From contig JAURJT010000027.1 of assembly GCA_030832095.1 (NCBI GenBank), positions 1 to 51,243 of the forward strand: a DNA stretch of 51,243 nt. The letters run 5' to 3'. A program made the position numbers and the translations under genes. Source of the stretch: Gammaproteobacteria bacterium (lineage in GTDB: Bacteria; Pseudomonadota; Gammaproteobacteria; Burkholderiales; Burkholderiaceae_B). Below are positions 30,986 to 39,846 of the stretch, in pieces; the first letter of the stretch is position 1, and every line of letters starts with the position of its first letter. The notes beneath the pieces were generated by a model. The model ran no database searches. It was given only the letters and a program-made list of their open reading frames with translations, and was not told the origin of the DNA.

Positions 30986-31333
30986 ATGCAAAGCCCAAAG
31001 CAAATTCAGCAGTTAAGCCCGCGCCAACAGCAATGGCGTGATGAACAAGAGCAATTCGAAGCCAGCGGTCTGACGGCGCGTAAGTTCTGTGAGTTGCACC
31101 GATTAAATGCCTCGACTTTTTATAAGCGACGCGAGCGACTAGCAGAGATTAGCGCAGATAATGTTGTTGCTGTTGGCCCGAAGGTGGCCACTTTCATTGA
31201 TGCAGGTTCAATTGAGCCTGTTGTAAAGTCTAGAGCGCGTGAGCCCGAGTTAATGCGTGCGTCAGCACCGACTGCCTTAGAGTTGCGCATCGACTTAGGT
31301 GCAGGAATCATTCTGACCCTCACGAGGCACTGA
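30986..31333 (+). CDS. tnpA: IS66-family TnpA accessory protein
   Basis: 115 residues from the ATG at 30986. The N-terminal part is a helix-turn-helix of the transposase-orfA type (QQWRDEQEQFEASGLTARKF, then CELHRLNASTFYKRRERL), and the C-terminal part contains the IS66 OrfA end ALELRIDLGAGIILTLTRH. In IS66 elements this gene is needed together with tnpB and tnpC for transposition. Its TGA overlaps the tnpB ATG (31331-31335, TGATG), so the two are translationally coupled. Confidence 0.9.
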   Translation: MQSPKQIQQLSPRQQQWRDEQEQFEASGLTARKFCELHRLNASTFYKRRERLAEISADNVVAVGPKVATFIDAGSIEPVVKSRAREPELMRASAPTALELRIDLGAGIILTLTRH

Positions 31334-31716
31334 TGTTCTTTCCTGAAGGTCAGGTCAGGATCTTTGTTTACGGCGAGCCCGTGAGCATGCGGCTGTCTTA
31401 TGACGGGCTGTATGCAAAGATTCGAAACGTGATGGGCAAGGACCCGATGAGCGGTCACTTGTTTGCCTTTATCAACCGACGTGCCACACAGATGAAGGTC
31501 ATGTACTGGGATCGCAGTGGTTTTTGCATTTGGTCTAAGCGCCTAGAAGAGGGGCGATTAATCAGCGATTGGGCCACCGTTCACACCCGCGAAATGGATT
31601 GGACGGGCTTAAAGTTATTGCTCGAAGGTATCGAAATTAAACGCATTAAAAAGCGTTACTTTAGAGCAACAACATCGGCAGAAATCGCAACAACAATAGT
31701 AGAAAAAACTCAATAA
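31333..31716 (+). CDS. tnpB: IS66-family TnpB (Orf2)
   Basis: 127 residues, matching the IS66 Orf2-like protein: MFFPEGQVRIFVYGEPVSMR, then GLYAKIRNVMGKDPMSGHLF and the RATQMKVMYWDRSGFCIW segment that is highly conserved in the family. The biochemical role is not well defined, but it is required for transposition in studied members. Start codon overlaps the tnpA stop. The C-terminal ~20 residues are variable. tnpC begins 28 bases later. Confidence 0.95.
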   Translation: MFFPEGQVRIFVYGEPVSMRLSYDGLYAKIRNVMGKDPMSGHLFAFINRRATQMKVMYWDRSGFCIWSKRLEEGRLISDWATVHTREMDWTGLKLLLEGIEIKRIKKRYFRATTSAEIATTIVEKTQ

Positions 31717-31744
31717 ATATGCGGCTCACAGTACAATATATGCT

Positions 31745-33352
31745 ATGCAAACGGCTTCTCATCCACGCACTGTTTCAGCTTCCGAAGTCGCTGCGTTGTC
31801 GCCAGAAAACGTTGCAAAAATGTTTAATGATCAGGGCGTAGAAATCGCTCAGTTGCGCCACCAACTCGAATGGTTTAAGCGCCAGATCTTTGGCCAAAAA
31901 AGTGAACGCCGCCTCGCTGTCTCGACCGAGAGCCAATCAAGCTTAGGCGAAGAGTTTGCGGCCAAGCCAGAACAGCAGGCCGCTGGCAAAAAGACTCGCA
32001 TTGCTGAGCACGAGCGCAGCACCAAGCCCAAAGATGGATTAAGCAACGATGAGTCAGCTCTGTTCTTCGATGAGAGCAAAGTCCCCGTTGAAACCATTTA
32101 TCTTGATCCTGAGACGGCTACCGGTTTAAACAAAGACGAGTTTGAGGTGATCAGCGAGAAGGTCACGTATCGCCTCGCGCAGCGCCCAGGCAGCTACGTG
32201 GTGACAAAGTACGTGCGCCCCGTGCTCAAGCTTCGCGAGAGCGGCAAACTGGTGAGTATTCCAGCACCCGAGGGCGTCATTAAAGGCAGTCGCGCTGACG
32301 TGAGCTTTTTAGCGGGCGTTGTAGTCGATAAGTTCTCTTACCACCAACCGCTTTATCGCATACATCGCAAACTGGCTGATCAAGGGTTTAAGTTAAGTCG
32401 ACCGTGGTTGACGCAACTCATGCAGCAAACGATTGAGGCGTTGATGCCGATCTTTGATGCGCAGTTTGACTCGATACTCCAGAGCCGAGTCAAGTGCATG
32501 GATGAAACCCCAATAAAAGCTGGGGTGGCAAGCCCAGGCAAGATGAAGGCGGCGTACTTCTGGCCCATTTATGGCGAGCTCGACGAGATCTGCTTCAAGT
32601 TCTATCCCGACCGGTCGGCCAAGAACGTCGAGGATGCTTTAGGGCTGAGTGCGCCCGATGGTGCGGTATTGCTCACCGATGGCTATGCGGCTTACAAAAA
32701 ATACGCCAAGAAAGTGGGGCTCACCCACGCCCAGTGCTGGGCGCACACACGCAGAAAGTTCTTTGAATCGCAAAACATAGAGCCTGAGCGCGCAAGACAG
32801 GCGCTCGACATGATCGGCGAGCTCTATGTGATTGAGGAACGGTTACGCGAGAAAGAGCGCACGAGTGAGGTTAAGAAAGCCATTCGCCAGCGTGAAGCAA
32901 AACCGCTCGTCAATAAATTCTTTACCTGGGTGCAAAAGCAGTTCGATTCGCAGGGGTTATTGCCCAGTAGCCCGCTGACCACAGCGCTGTCGTATGCACG
33001 CGAGCGCCGCGAGGGCCTTGAGGCCTATCTCGATGATCCAGATGTACCGATTGACACCAATCATCTTGAGCGTGCCTTGCGCGCGATTCCTATGGGTCGC
33101 AAAAATTGGCTGTTTTGCTGGACTGAGACTGGCGCCGAGCATGTCGGTGTTGTGCAAAGCTTGCTTACCACCTGCAGGCTGCACGATATTGACCCGTACG
33201 AATATCTGGTTGATGTGCTGCAACGGGTCAAAAACCATCCACCGCTGCAAATGGGTGAGTTAACGCCACGCCGTTGGAAAGAGTTATTTGCACAAAATCC
33301 TAAGCGTTCGGTACTGCATCTAATCGATCAGATGAGAAAGAAAGCAGAGTAG
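31745..33352 (+). CDS. tnpC: IS66-family transposase TnpC
   Basis: The 535-residue DDE transposase. An N-terminal leucine-zipper-like helix and HTH (EIAQLRHQLEWFKRQIFGQK-type segment, split here) lead to the IS66 zinc-ribbon-like region and the catalytic core. The acidic triad is visible: Asp253 in CMDETPIKAG, Asp312 in LLTDGYAAYKKYA and Glu442 in DTNHLERALRAIPMGRKNW. The following motif HAQCWAHTRRKFFE is family-typical. Length is normal and no frameshift is seen, so it is likely active. It stops 35 bases before the right end of the element. Confidence 0.96.
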   Translation: MQTASHPRTVSASEVAALSPENVAKMFNDQGVEIAQLRHQLEWFKRQIFGQKSERRLAVSTESQSSLGEEFAAKPEQQAAGKKTRIAEHERSTKPKDGLSNDESALFFDESKVPVETIYLDPETATGLNKDEFEVISEKVTYRLAQRPGSYVVTKYVRPVLKLRESGKLVSIPAPEGVIKGSRADVSFLAGVVVDKFSYHQPLYRIHRKLADQGFKLSRPWLTQLMQQTIEALMPIFDAQFDSILQSRVKCMDETPIKAGVASPGKMKAAYFWPIYGELDEICFKFYPDRSAKNVEDALGLSAPDGAVLLTDGYAAYKKYAKKVGLTHAQCWAHTRRKFFESQNIEPERARQALDMIGELYVIEERLREKERTSEVKKAIRQREAKPLVNKFFTWVQKQFDSQGLLPSSPLTTALSYARERREGLEAYLDDPDVPIDTNHLERALRAIPMGRKNWLFCWTETGAEHVGVVQSLLTTCRLHDIDPYEYLVDVLQRVKNHPPLQMGELTPRRWKELFAQNPKRSVLHLIDQMRKKAE

Positions 33353-33364
33353 CGCCGCTTATTG

Positions 33365-33387
33365 AACGGCGTTCAGTTACCGGTTAC
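33365..33387 (-). repeat. right terminal inverted repeat of IS66 element
   Basis: Read on the minus strand it begins GTAACCGGTAACTGAACG; it pairs with the left repeat with one mismatch. The duplicated target AGAGGTGC follows at 33388-33395. Confidence 0.95.
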
Positions 33388-33634
33388 AGAGGTGCGCGAA
33401 AGAATTCGTAATCAAGGCATGGAAGTTGACCCTCTTATTGGTGAGGCATTCAAGAGTTTTGTGGGTCAGCAATATCAATTGTGGGGTCGTTATGTTTCCA
33501 ATGCCAACATTCAATCTCAATGAGTTTTAACTTATCTTCTCTGGATTAGTGTATACAGGTTGCAACCCTAATAAGCTGTATGCTTGGATGAAGAAGAGCA
33601 CAACAAAAAGGCCGAATACGCCAAGGAGACCACC

Positions 33635-34192
33635 ATGCAAGTACACGAACTCGTTGCCCGCCTCGCCAAGGCCGGCGCCAGTAGCATCCCGATGCAAGCC
33701 GCGCGCGAAGAACTCGAACATCTGCGCGGCGACATCGACGCTGTTGACCAAGCCCTGCGGTATGTCGCAGGCACGGGCGGCAATGCGCGGCAAGTGTTTT
33801 ACCGGTCGCCGTCGCTTTCGCTGTTGAAGGTTTGCTTCCCAGCCGGGCGTCGCACGCCGCCGCACGATCATGGTACCTGGACGACCATTCTGCTGTTCTC
33901 AGGCGAAGAAAAAAACACACTGTATCGCGCTGAAAATGGAAAACTGCGCAAGGCCAGCGAAGTCACGCTCACGGGCGGCTCGATTTTGCCGATGCTAGCT
34001 GACACCGTGCACGTTGCCGAGTGTCTGGGTAATGTGCCAGCCATCGGCCTGCATGTCTACGGCGGCGACATACTCGAGTTACCGCGCCGTATGTGGCATC
34101 CCGAAACGCTTGAAGTGCATGCGTTGGATTTGACGTTGTATGAGTCGTTTGCTCAGGCCGCATCTAAGGCTGACCGCGCACCGCTGACTTGA
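33635..34192 (+). CDS. cupin-fold thiol (cysteine-type) dioxygenase family protein
   Basis: 185 residues from the ATG at 33635, which follows the ribosome binding site AAGGAGA; an upstream frame to 33584 is rejected. The cupin metal motif is PPHDHGTWTTILLFSGEEKN, with His77 and His79 as likely iron ligands; a later histidine is in LADTVHVAECLGN, and GLHVYGGDI closes the barrel. This resembles the cysteine-dioxygenase-like proteins that oxidise small thiols to sulfinates. The substrate (cysteine, mercaptopropionate or other) is not readable. It stands alone between the IS66-disrupted gene and sodC. Confidence 0.8.
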   Translation: MQVHELVARLAKAGASSIPMQAAREELEHLRGDIDAVDQALRYVAGTGGNARQVFYRSPSLSLLKVCFPAGRRTPPHDHGTWTTILLFSGEEKNTLYRAENGKLRKASEVTLTGGSILPMLADTVHVAECLGNVPAIGLHVYGGDILELPRRMWHPETLEVHALDLTLYESFAQAASKADRAPLT

Positions 34193-34457
34193 GTGTCAGG
34201 CATGACAGGCTAGGGTTAGATTCAGCTGGCTAACGGATGCTTAAACTCGCAAAGATTCAAACGTGACTCCCGACCGTTTAAGTCATTGTATTGTGGGGGC
34301 ATCTTCGATTGATCCTGATTTAAGTGAACGGTTATCTGAATCAATAAGGCTACCAATAAGACTACTCACGACAAGGTCTTTGTAACCCTTAAAAGTTATT
34401 CGCGAGAAAATCAAAACACATCCATTCTGGATCAATAACAACATCGGGGGATAGGTA

Positions 34458-34988
34458 ATGATGAAGAGTATGTCTTTAGCATTGGGCACGCTTGCTGTGA
34501 TGTCACTGACAGCCTGTCAAACAATGGAACATGGAACGGGGCAAAAAGCCTCTGCCACCCTAGAGTCACGTTCAGGATCTAACGTAAAAGGGACGGTAAA
34601 CTTTACCTCGCAAGGGAATAATATTTTAGTGACTGCAAACTTTTCTGGTTTGAAACCCAATGCAGAGCAAGGATTTCATGTGCACGAAAAAGGGGATTGT
34701 TCTGCACCTGATGCAACCAGCGCAGGCGGACACTTTAATCCAGATTCCAAAGCGCATGGGATGCCAGGAAGTGGCTCACATCATGCGGGAGATATGCCAA
34801 ATATTAAGTCCGATGCGAATGGCAATGCCTCTTATTCTGCAACGCTAAGTGGATTTGCTGTGGATAGTGGGCCCACTGGAATCTTAGGAAAATCGGTTGT
34901 TGTTCATCGTGATCCCGATGATTACAAATCACAGCCAGCAGGCAACTCTGGCCCACGATTCGCGTGTGGTCTGATTAAGTCAAGTTGA
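34458..34988 (+). CDS. sodC: periplasmic Cu/Zn superoxide dismutase, lipoprotein form
   Basis: Converts superoxide to hydrogen peroxide and oxygen outside the cytoplasm. A lipoprotein signal ends in the lipobox LTAC with Cys20. Metal ligands are in GFHVHEKGDCSAPDATSAGGHFNPDSKAHG (quoted in parts: GFHVHEKGDCS; GGHFNPDSKAHG), then the second Asp ligand region HAGDMPNI and the final VVVHRDPDDYKSQPAGNSG with the copper His and conserved Arg/Cys at RFACG. 176 residues, normal length. Starts at tandem ATGs (34458/34461). The 3' end overlaps the minus-strand gene below by 9 bases. Confidence 0.95.
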   Translation: MMKSMSLALGTLAVMSLTACQTMEHGTGQKASATLESRSGSNVKGTVNFTSQGNNILVTANFSGLKPNAEQGFHVHEKGDCSAPDATSAGGHFNPDSKAHGMPGSGSHHAGDMPNIKSDANGNASYSATLSGFAVDSGPTGILGKSVVVHRDPDDYKSQPAGNSGPRFACGLIKSS

Positions 34989-35492
34989 CGATGTAGCGCC
35001 CGAGCCGATACCGTCTCGGGCGAGGCGCCAAGCCACGAGGGCGCCACAGAAAATCTGAGCGCACAGTAATAAGAACACGATGCTATTTAAGATGACAAAG
35101 TAGTTTGCAAACGGCGAGAGCATGACCGGCATGCCATCTTCTAGTGCGGTTTCTCTCAAGTGATCGATGCGTGGAATCAGCAAAAAGCTTGCAGTTGCAA
35201 CAGAAACTACCAATATCAGTAAGGGCCAGCGAACTCTTTTTAGCTGAGAGATGCCTCGCTTAATCAAAAGGTTGGAGAGGCTCAAGATGATAAATGTGCA
35301 CCCTAAAAAGTAATACGAGAGATTTTGCATCAGTAGATGTGCCAGCATCCCGGCTGCTTGAGAATCTATCATCAAAAGATACGCAGCGAGACAGCCTAGC
35401 GCTTGAATAAAGATGGTACCAGCCATCAAGTAAGCGAGTATGCGTATCAGAAGGAAGGGGAGACGGTATTGACTTTTGGGTACTTCAATCAT
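34980..35492 (-). CDS. four-helix integral membrane protein, DUF4149-like
   Basis: 170 residues from the ATG at 35492; a TTG at 35528 would add 12. Four hydrophobic helices are visible: about LPFLLIRILAYLMAGTIFIQ, LSYYFLGCTFIILSLSNLLI, WPLLILVVSVATASFLLIP and YFVILNSIVFLLLCAQIFCG. The PRIDHLRE motif after helix 3 followed by a helix with LNS resembles the DUF4149 family of unknown function. It converges on sodC with a short overlap. The operon context gives no function. Confidence 0.55.
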   Translation of the reverse strand: MIEVPKSQYRLPFLLIRILAYLMAGTIFIQALGCLAAYLLMIDSQAAGMLAHLLMQNLSYYFLGCTFIILSLSNLLIKRGISQLKRVRWPLLILVVSVATASFLLIPRIDHLRETALEDGMPVMLSPFANYFVILNSIVFLLLCAQIFCGALVAWRLARDGIGSGATSST

Positions 35493-35598
35493 TGGATAAA
35501 GGCTGCTAATTGGTATGCTGCAGTACAAAGTTTACGCTAGGCTCATACTATCTTTAAGCTAACAATGAAACTTGGTCAAGGCAAATAGAGGAGACCAC

Positions 35599-37203
35599 AT
35601 GAAAGGCGTTGTCGTATGTCCGCAGCCGCGTGCTGCTGAAGTGGGTGCCGAGATCCTTGAACAGGGCGGTAACGCCTTTGACGCGGCGTTGGCAACGGCT
35701 TTTTCGCAAATGGTGAATGATCCCTTTATGTGCGGTTTGGGCGGCATGGGTACCTTGCACTACTTTCATGCAGCCACGGGCACCAGCGGGATGATCGATT
35801 TCTATAACCGCGCGGGCTCTAACGTGCGCCCGGATATGTGGGAAAAAGACTGTAAGGGCCGCACTCCGATTTCAGGCTATAGCTTATTCGATGATTTCAG
35901 AAGTGAGATTGGCTATACCGCCATCATGACGCCTGGTACGCCTGCAGGGCTTGGTTTGTTTCATGAAAAACTTGGCTCGATGCCCTGGGCCGATTTGATC
36001 GCTCCGGCGATTACCCAAGCGAACGAAGGCATCTTAGTCACGCCAAACCTGGCAACGGTCTGGAGCGGTTACGCTCAGCCCGGTATTCCGGATGGCCTCA
36101 CACGTATCCGAAAAACTGCCGAATGCGCGCGCGTGTATCTGCACCCCGAGGGGCGTTTATTCAAGGTTGGCGACGTGATGCGCCTGCCTGACTATGCGCG
36201 CACTTTAGAGCGACTCGCCAAAGGTGGCTGGCGCGAGTTTCATCAAGGTGCGCTCGGCGATGAGATCGCCCGCGACCTTCAAGCCAACGGCTCGTTCGTC
36301 ACCCGCCAAGATTTAGCCGACTATCAACCCGAAGAAAGTGCGCCTTTAGTGGGGTCGTATCGTGGCTATGAGGTGCGCTCTAATCCCCCACCAGGCAGTG
36401 GTGCAACGTTGATTGAAATGTTGCAGATTCTTGAGCATTTTGATTTGAGTGCACTCGATCATGGCTCGGCACGGCACATCGATTTAGTGGCGCGCGCGAT
36501 GGCTGCTGCCCACGTGGATCGCAATGCTTATCTAGGCGATCCACGTTTTGCAGACGTCCCGACCGAGATGCTGATATCGAAAAAGCGTGCAGCGTATTGG
36601 GCTGACCGAATCAAGTCGGGTCAGTATGCAGGTGGCCAAGAAGAGGCGCCACCAGGATGCACCACGCATGTGTGTGTCATGGATGCCGAGGGCAATGCGG
36701 TATCGATGACGCATACGCTTGGCACGGCTGCGGGCGTCGTGAGCCCGGGCTTAGGCTTTAACTACAACAATTCGATGAAGCTGTTTGATCCAGTCCCGAA
36801 TAAAAAGAATTCGATGGCCCCTGGTAAAGCGCGCACCACCGGGATGGTGCCCACTATGTTGCTCAAAGACGGCAAGCCCGTGTTGTTAGCCGGCGCACCG
36901 GGCGGGAGTGTGATCATCAGCGCCACCTTGCAGGCTATTCTGAACGTGGTGGATTTTGGCATGTCGCCGGTCGAAGCCGTCACCGTGCCACGCATCCATT
37001 GCGAGGGTCTGGGTATACATACTGAAGCCACCGTGCCGCGCTCGGTGATTAAAGAGTTACGTGCGTTGGGCCATACCGTTCTGCAAAGCGCGCACAGCTT
37101 TGAGCCCAGCATGTCGCGCGCGCACGTGATTTCAACCATTGGCGGGCGTATGCGAGGCGGAGCTGACCCCAGGGGTGGCGCGGGTGTTGTTTACGCGCGT
37201 TAA
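35599..37203 (+). CDS. gamma-glutamyltransferase family protein (Ntn hydrolase)
   Basis: 534 residues. Members cleave gamma-glutamyl bonds, as in glutathione, or related amide substrates, after autoprocessing into two subunits. The nucleophile and processing site is Thr355 in PGCTTHVCVMDAEGNAVSMTHTLG (quoted as PGCTTHVCVMDAEGNAVSMT); other marks are GGNAFDAALATAF, GLGGMGTLHYF and GAPGGSVIISATLQ. The start ATG 35599 follows AGAGGAGA; an upstream frame to 35572 has no site. No signal peptide is visible, so it is probably cytoplasmic, unlike periplasmic Ggt of E. coli. The substrate is not known. Confidence 0.9.
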   Translation: MKGVVVCPQPRAAEVGAEILEQGGNAFDAALATAFSQMVNDPFMCGLGGMGTLHYFHAATGTSGMIDFYNRAGSNVRPDMWEKDCKGRTPISGYSLFDDFRSEIGYTAIMTPGTPAGLGLFHEKLGSMPWADLIAPAITQANEGILVTPNLATVWSGYAQPGIPDGLTRIRKTAECARVYLHPEGRLFKVGDVMRLPDYARTLERLAKGGWREFHQGALGDEIARDLQANGSFVTRQDLADYQPEESAPLVGSYRGYEVRSNPPPGSGATLIEMLQILEHFDLSALDHGSARHIDLVARAMAAAHVDRNAYLGDPRFADVPTEMLISKKRAAYWADRIKSGQYAGGQEEAPPGCTTHVCVMDAEGNAVSMTHTLGTAAGVVSPGLGFNYNNSMKLFDPVPNKKNSMAPGKARTTGMVPTMLLKDGKPVLLAGAPGGSVIISATLQAILNVVDFGMSPVEAVTVPRIHCEGLGIHTEATVPRSVIKELRALGHTVLQSAHSFEPSMSRAHVISTIGGRMRGGADPRGGAGVVYAR

Positions 37204-37207
37204 CGTT

Positions 37208-37261
37208 CACTAGCAGAATGAGCGGTTGAACAAACGATTACACCGCTACTGCTGGCTAGTG
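37208..37261 (+). terminator. imperfect hairpin between convergent genes
   Basis: CACTAGCAG pairs with CTGCTGGCTAGTG (two bases bulged), and inside it AGCGGT pairs with ACCGCT. It covers the gap between the gamma-glutamyltransferase and the minus-strand glycosyltransferase and could stop transcription from both sides, though no clear T-run is present. Confidence 0.35.
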
Positions 37262-38895
37262 CTAAGCCGACGATAAACGGTGAGCACTGTACTGCCGTCA
37301 ATCACGATCTCGTAAAAGACCGTGTAGACCTTGTCGGGTTGTTCAAATCTAGAGCCATCAAAAAATCGATAATTTGTCAAAATATAATCCGACTCTAAGT
37401 TTGAAGGATCTAAGATCATTCTCTTGCGATCTTGCGGCCTCAGCAACTCGATCGCCTGCTGTGCTGAGGTTACGCCGAGTGACCGAATGGTGATGCGGTG
37501 TCTATCGTCGTTGGCCAAAATAAATTCAAGCCCCTTCACATCGGTCAAGCCCCAATAGTCACGCTCAAAGCTTTGATGCGATGACAGTAGTGCCATCAAA
37601 CCATTAAAGTACAAATGTTGAAAGGGGTGATTGCGTATCATCCAGCTCACGTTAAACAGGATTTGTACGCTGAACAGAATCCCCATTAAACCAGCCACAG
37701 GTATCCCAAGCACTTGTTTTTTGTTGAGCGCGTGCAAACCAGCTACGCTGAGTAACACGATGGCAGGATAGATAAAATATAGTTGTCGCCAGCCATCGTA
37801 GAGTGTTGAATTCAAAATGATAACCGCGCAAATCGGGCCCCCTGCCGCTGCCAAAAATAAAAAATCCAGAAAATAATCCAGGCGCTGTAAATTTTGTCGC
37901 GGTCGCGATACGACTTTTATGCATACGTGTACGGCGCCTAGTACAAAGCATGCCGAAATCAGGATGGGTGTGGTCAGCGCAATCCATGTTGGCGCATAAT
38001 GCCAAGGCAAACTCTTTGCAAAAACATAGTCACCTAAGTAGAGATTAAAGTAATCCCAACGAAATTTAGACATGTTTTTTAACGCGACTAAAAAATTCGT
38101 GAAAGGGTCTTCCCATAACCAAGGCCACAGCCCAACGATACACAGGGCACTGGTCACACCAAACACAACCGTCAACGTTAACCACTGTCGCACCGAGATC
38201 AAACGCAGACTAGCAAGCATCACAAGCATAAAAATTGTTAGCCCAAACAAAATCACACCAGCAATACGGATATTGATTGTGAGCGCAATCATGCATGCGT
38301 GTAAGAAAGCGCTTTGCCAACTGAGTGTCAGTCGCAGTCGAGTCAAGGTGTACAGACTTGCCGCGCAACACGCCATGAAAACAATATCTTTATTGTTGAA
38401 AAACGCTTCGCCGTAGAGTCGAGGGCTTGTCAACAGTAACGTGCTCGCCAACAGGGCATAGCCCCAATGATTGAAACGCAATTTCGCTGCGTGATACATT
38501 GCAATGAGGCCAGCCCAAAAAACAAGAAAGGTTAAGGCGTGCCTCAGTAAGAATTGCTGCCGTGAGTCGTTCAGCGAAAATAAACGTTCGATAAAAAACA
38601 CGGGTAAATCAAAGGCGACTCCATAGTCGCGATCGTAATACTCGTTGAGCGGAATATCGAAGGTGGCTAAGATCGGATCGTTTTTGAGCCAGGTGATGTT
38701 GAACTTCTCAGCGATATAGTTCAAACTCATCCCGCCATTGGTGCGGCTAATCAGTTCGTCTGCTGACATCCCATAATGGGTGAAGGTTGTCATTCCCAGT
38801 GCCAAGATAAAAAGAAAATAAAACGCCACCAGTAGTGGGCGATATTGACCCACTACAGCGAAGTGATTTTTTAAATACGAGACAAAATTCATCAT
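37246..38895 (-). CDS. GT-C type polytopic membrane glycosyltransferase (ArnT/PMT-like)
   Basis: 549 residues with about ten or more transmembrane helices. The first periplasmic loop carries the acidic motif GMSADELISR, as expected for GT-C enzymes that use lipid-linked sugar donors (families 39/83); a second loop has DIPLNEYYDRDYGVAFDLPV. The hydrophilic C-terminal 130 residues (from about SSHQSFERDYW) form a periplasmic domain. Acceptor and donor are unknown. The exported Cys/His protein gene lies immediately upstream on the same strand (15-base gap), so the two are probably co-transcribed. Confidence 0.7.
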   Translation of the reverse strand: MMNFVSYLKNHFAVVGQYRPLLVAFYFLFILALGMTTFTHYGMSADELISRTNGGMSLNYIAEKFNITWLKNDPILATFDIPLNEYYDRDYGVAFDLPVFFIERLFSLNDSRQQFLLRHALTFLVFWAGLIAMYHAAKLRFNHWGYALLASTLLLTSPRLYGEAFFNNKDIVFMACCAASLYTLTRLRLTLSWQSAFLHACMIALTINIRIAGVILFGLTIFMLVMLASLRLISVRQWLTLTVVFGVTSALCIVGLWPWLWEDPFTNFLVALKNMSKFRWDYFNLYLGDYVFAKSLPWHYAPTWIALTTPILISACFVLGAVHVCIKVVSRPRQNLQRLDYFLDFLFLAAAGGPICAVIILNSTLYDGWRQLYFIYPAIVLLSVAGLHALNKKQVLGIPVAGLMGILFSVQILFNVSWMIRNHPFQHLYFNGLMALLSSHQSFERDYWGLTDVKGLEFILANDDRHRITIRSLGVTSAQQAIELLRPQDRKRMILDPSNLESDYILTNYRFFDGSRFEQPDKVYTVFYEIVIDGSTVLTVYRRLSTSQQ

Positions 38896-38910
38896 CAGGG
38901 TGAGCGGCCG

Positions 38911-39714
38911 TTAACGATACATCGGTCGACCAATCGCACCGCTTTTACTTTTGCCGGTACTGTATTGTGCCCAAGCAGGGTTAAGGGGTTGAAACATTGC
39001 GTTGGTAAAGTTATTGGCGAACCCAACGATTTCGTGATCAGCGAATACATAAAGCCTAAGCTTTCCGCGCCCTAAGCCCTTTATTTTTGTGCCGTCGGCT
39101 TGTACCCGAGTATCGTACGGATCGTGATAAGCCTTTGACGAGTCAATGACAAACACTTCGTATTGTGTGGTGTTTGGCACAAAGGGCGCTCTGTGTTCAA
39201 TTTTGACCGGGATGGTGTCAATGAACATCACATGCCCCGTATCTTTGGCGATTTTCTTATCAATATCTAAAGTAAATTTCCAAGCGATCAGGTCGCCGGG
39301 TTGAATGCGTTCGACAGTCGTAATCTGGTTAAACCCCCGAGCGCCTTGAATCGAGTCAACAAAATCTTCTGCTAATGGCCGTTGACGCGGTTCTGGAACT
39401 GACATCAATGACCGAGCGGGGCTTGCTGCCCGGTCGAGCAGTGCGATCGCCAAGCCAGAGCAATCGGCATACATGGTGAAGCCTTTTGACGGACCATCGC
39501 TGGGCAGGCTGATTTGTTCAGTATGCCGATACTCATTATGACTTAGTGCAACATTTTCTAGTAACTGTCTGGCCAGGGTCAAGTGCAGCGGTGCTGAGGG
39601 TGCAGGGTCTGCCCCCCTGGCCAAAGGCGCGATACAAACGAGAATAATGGCAAGACATTTTGACAAGAGCTTGTTGGCTAACCAGTGGCGGTTTTTGTAC
39701 ATTATTTGTGTCAT
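38911..39714 (-). CDS. exported NlpC/P60-like Cys-His hydrolase candidate
   Basis: 267 residues from the ATG at 39714 (TTG 39732 and ATG 39702 are alternatives). A signal peptide is visible (KLLSKCLAIILVCIAPLARGA). The mature part has a Cys motif YADCSGLAIALLDRA (Cys85), RIQPGDLIAWKF and a His motif DTGHVMFIDTIP (His161), the order seen in NlpC/P60 papain-like cell-wall peptidases; the segment VIDSSKAYHDPYDTR follows. The overall length and C-terminus are not standard for that family, so the match is by motif only. It heads the two-gene unit with the glycosyltransferase. Confidence 0.6.
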   Translation of the reverse strand: MTQIMYKNRHWLANKLLSKCLAIILVCIAPLARGADPAPSAPLHLTLARQLLENVALSHNEYRHTEQISLPSDGPSKGFTMYADCSGLAIALLDRAASPARSLMSVPEPRQRPLAEDFVDSIQGARGFNQITTVERIQPGDLIAWKFTLDIDKKIAKDTGHVMFIDTIPVKIEHRAPFVPNTTQYEVFVIDSSKAYHDPYDTRVQADGTKIKGLGRGKLRLYVFADHEIVGFANNFTNAMFQPLNPAWAQYSTGKSKSGAIGRPMYR

Positions 39715-39846
39715 GGCTAGGTTTTTAGTCAAAGACTTACTTGATATCTACGCAACTTGTCAGTTTAGTGTCTTGAGTTAGCAATAACTAGAGAAAAATC
39801 TTAGAATAGCGATCTTTTCCCTTTAGGTCATTCTACGGTCATCGAC

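Larger units (their letters stand above)
30903..33387 (+). mobile_element. complete IS66-family insertion sequence
   Basis: 2485 bases bounded by 23-bp inverted repeats starting with GTAA: the left end is 30903-30925 and the right end is 33365-33387, identical except at position 5 (G versus C). It carries the three IS66 genes tnpA, tnpB and tnpC in order, all uninterrupted. Perfect 8-bp target duplications and the otherwise intact host gene point to a recent insertion. No passenger genes were seen. Confidence 0.97.
30080..33523 (+). pseudogene. Bug-type tripartite-tricarboxylate receptor gene interrupted by IS66 element
   Basis: A periplasmic solute-binding protein of the Bug family. The 5' part (30080-30902) encodes a signal peptide (KKIFTSLMMLVSATVSA), YPAKPIHFVVGFPAGSSIDN and GALGSIGADAVAKSAPDGYT, and runs into the insertion sequence, where it gains Lys-Arg-stop. 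The 3' part resumes at 33396 (ERIRNQGMEVDPLIGEAFKS) and ends at the TGA 33521-33523. Removing the element and one copy of the 8-bp duplication restores an uninterrupted frame of about 317 residues, the normal Bug length. The truncated product lacks the last ~43 residues and is probably non-functional. The ribosome binding site GGAG (30071-30074) fits the ATG at 30080. Confidence 0.9.

Noticed and set aside
34193..34457. Gene in the gap before sodC (minus-strand frame 34283-34489)
   Set aside because: 68 codons without family resemblance and overlapping the sodC start; no ribosome binding site. The gap likely holds the sodC promoter.
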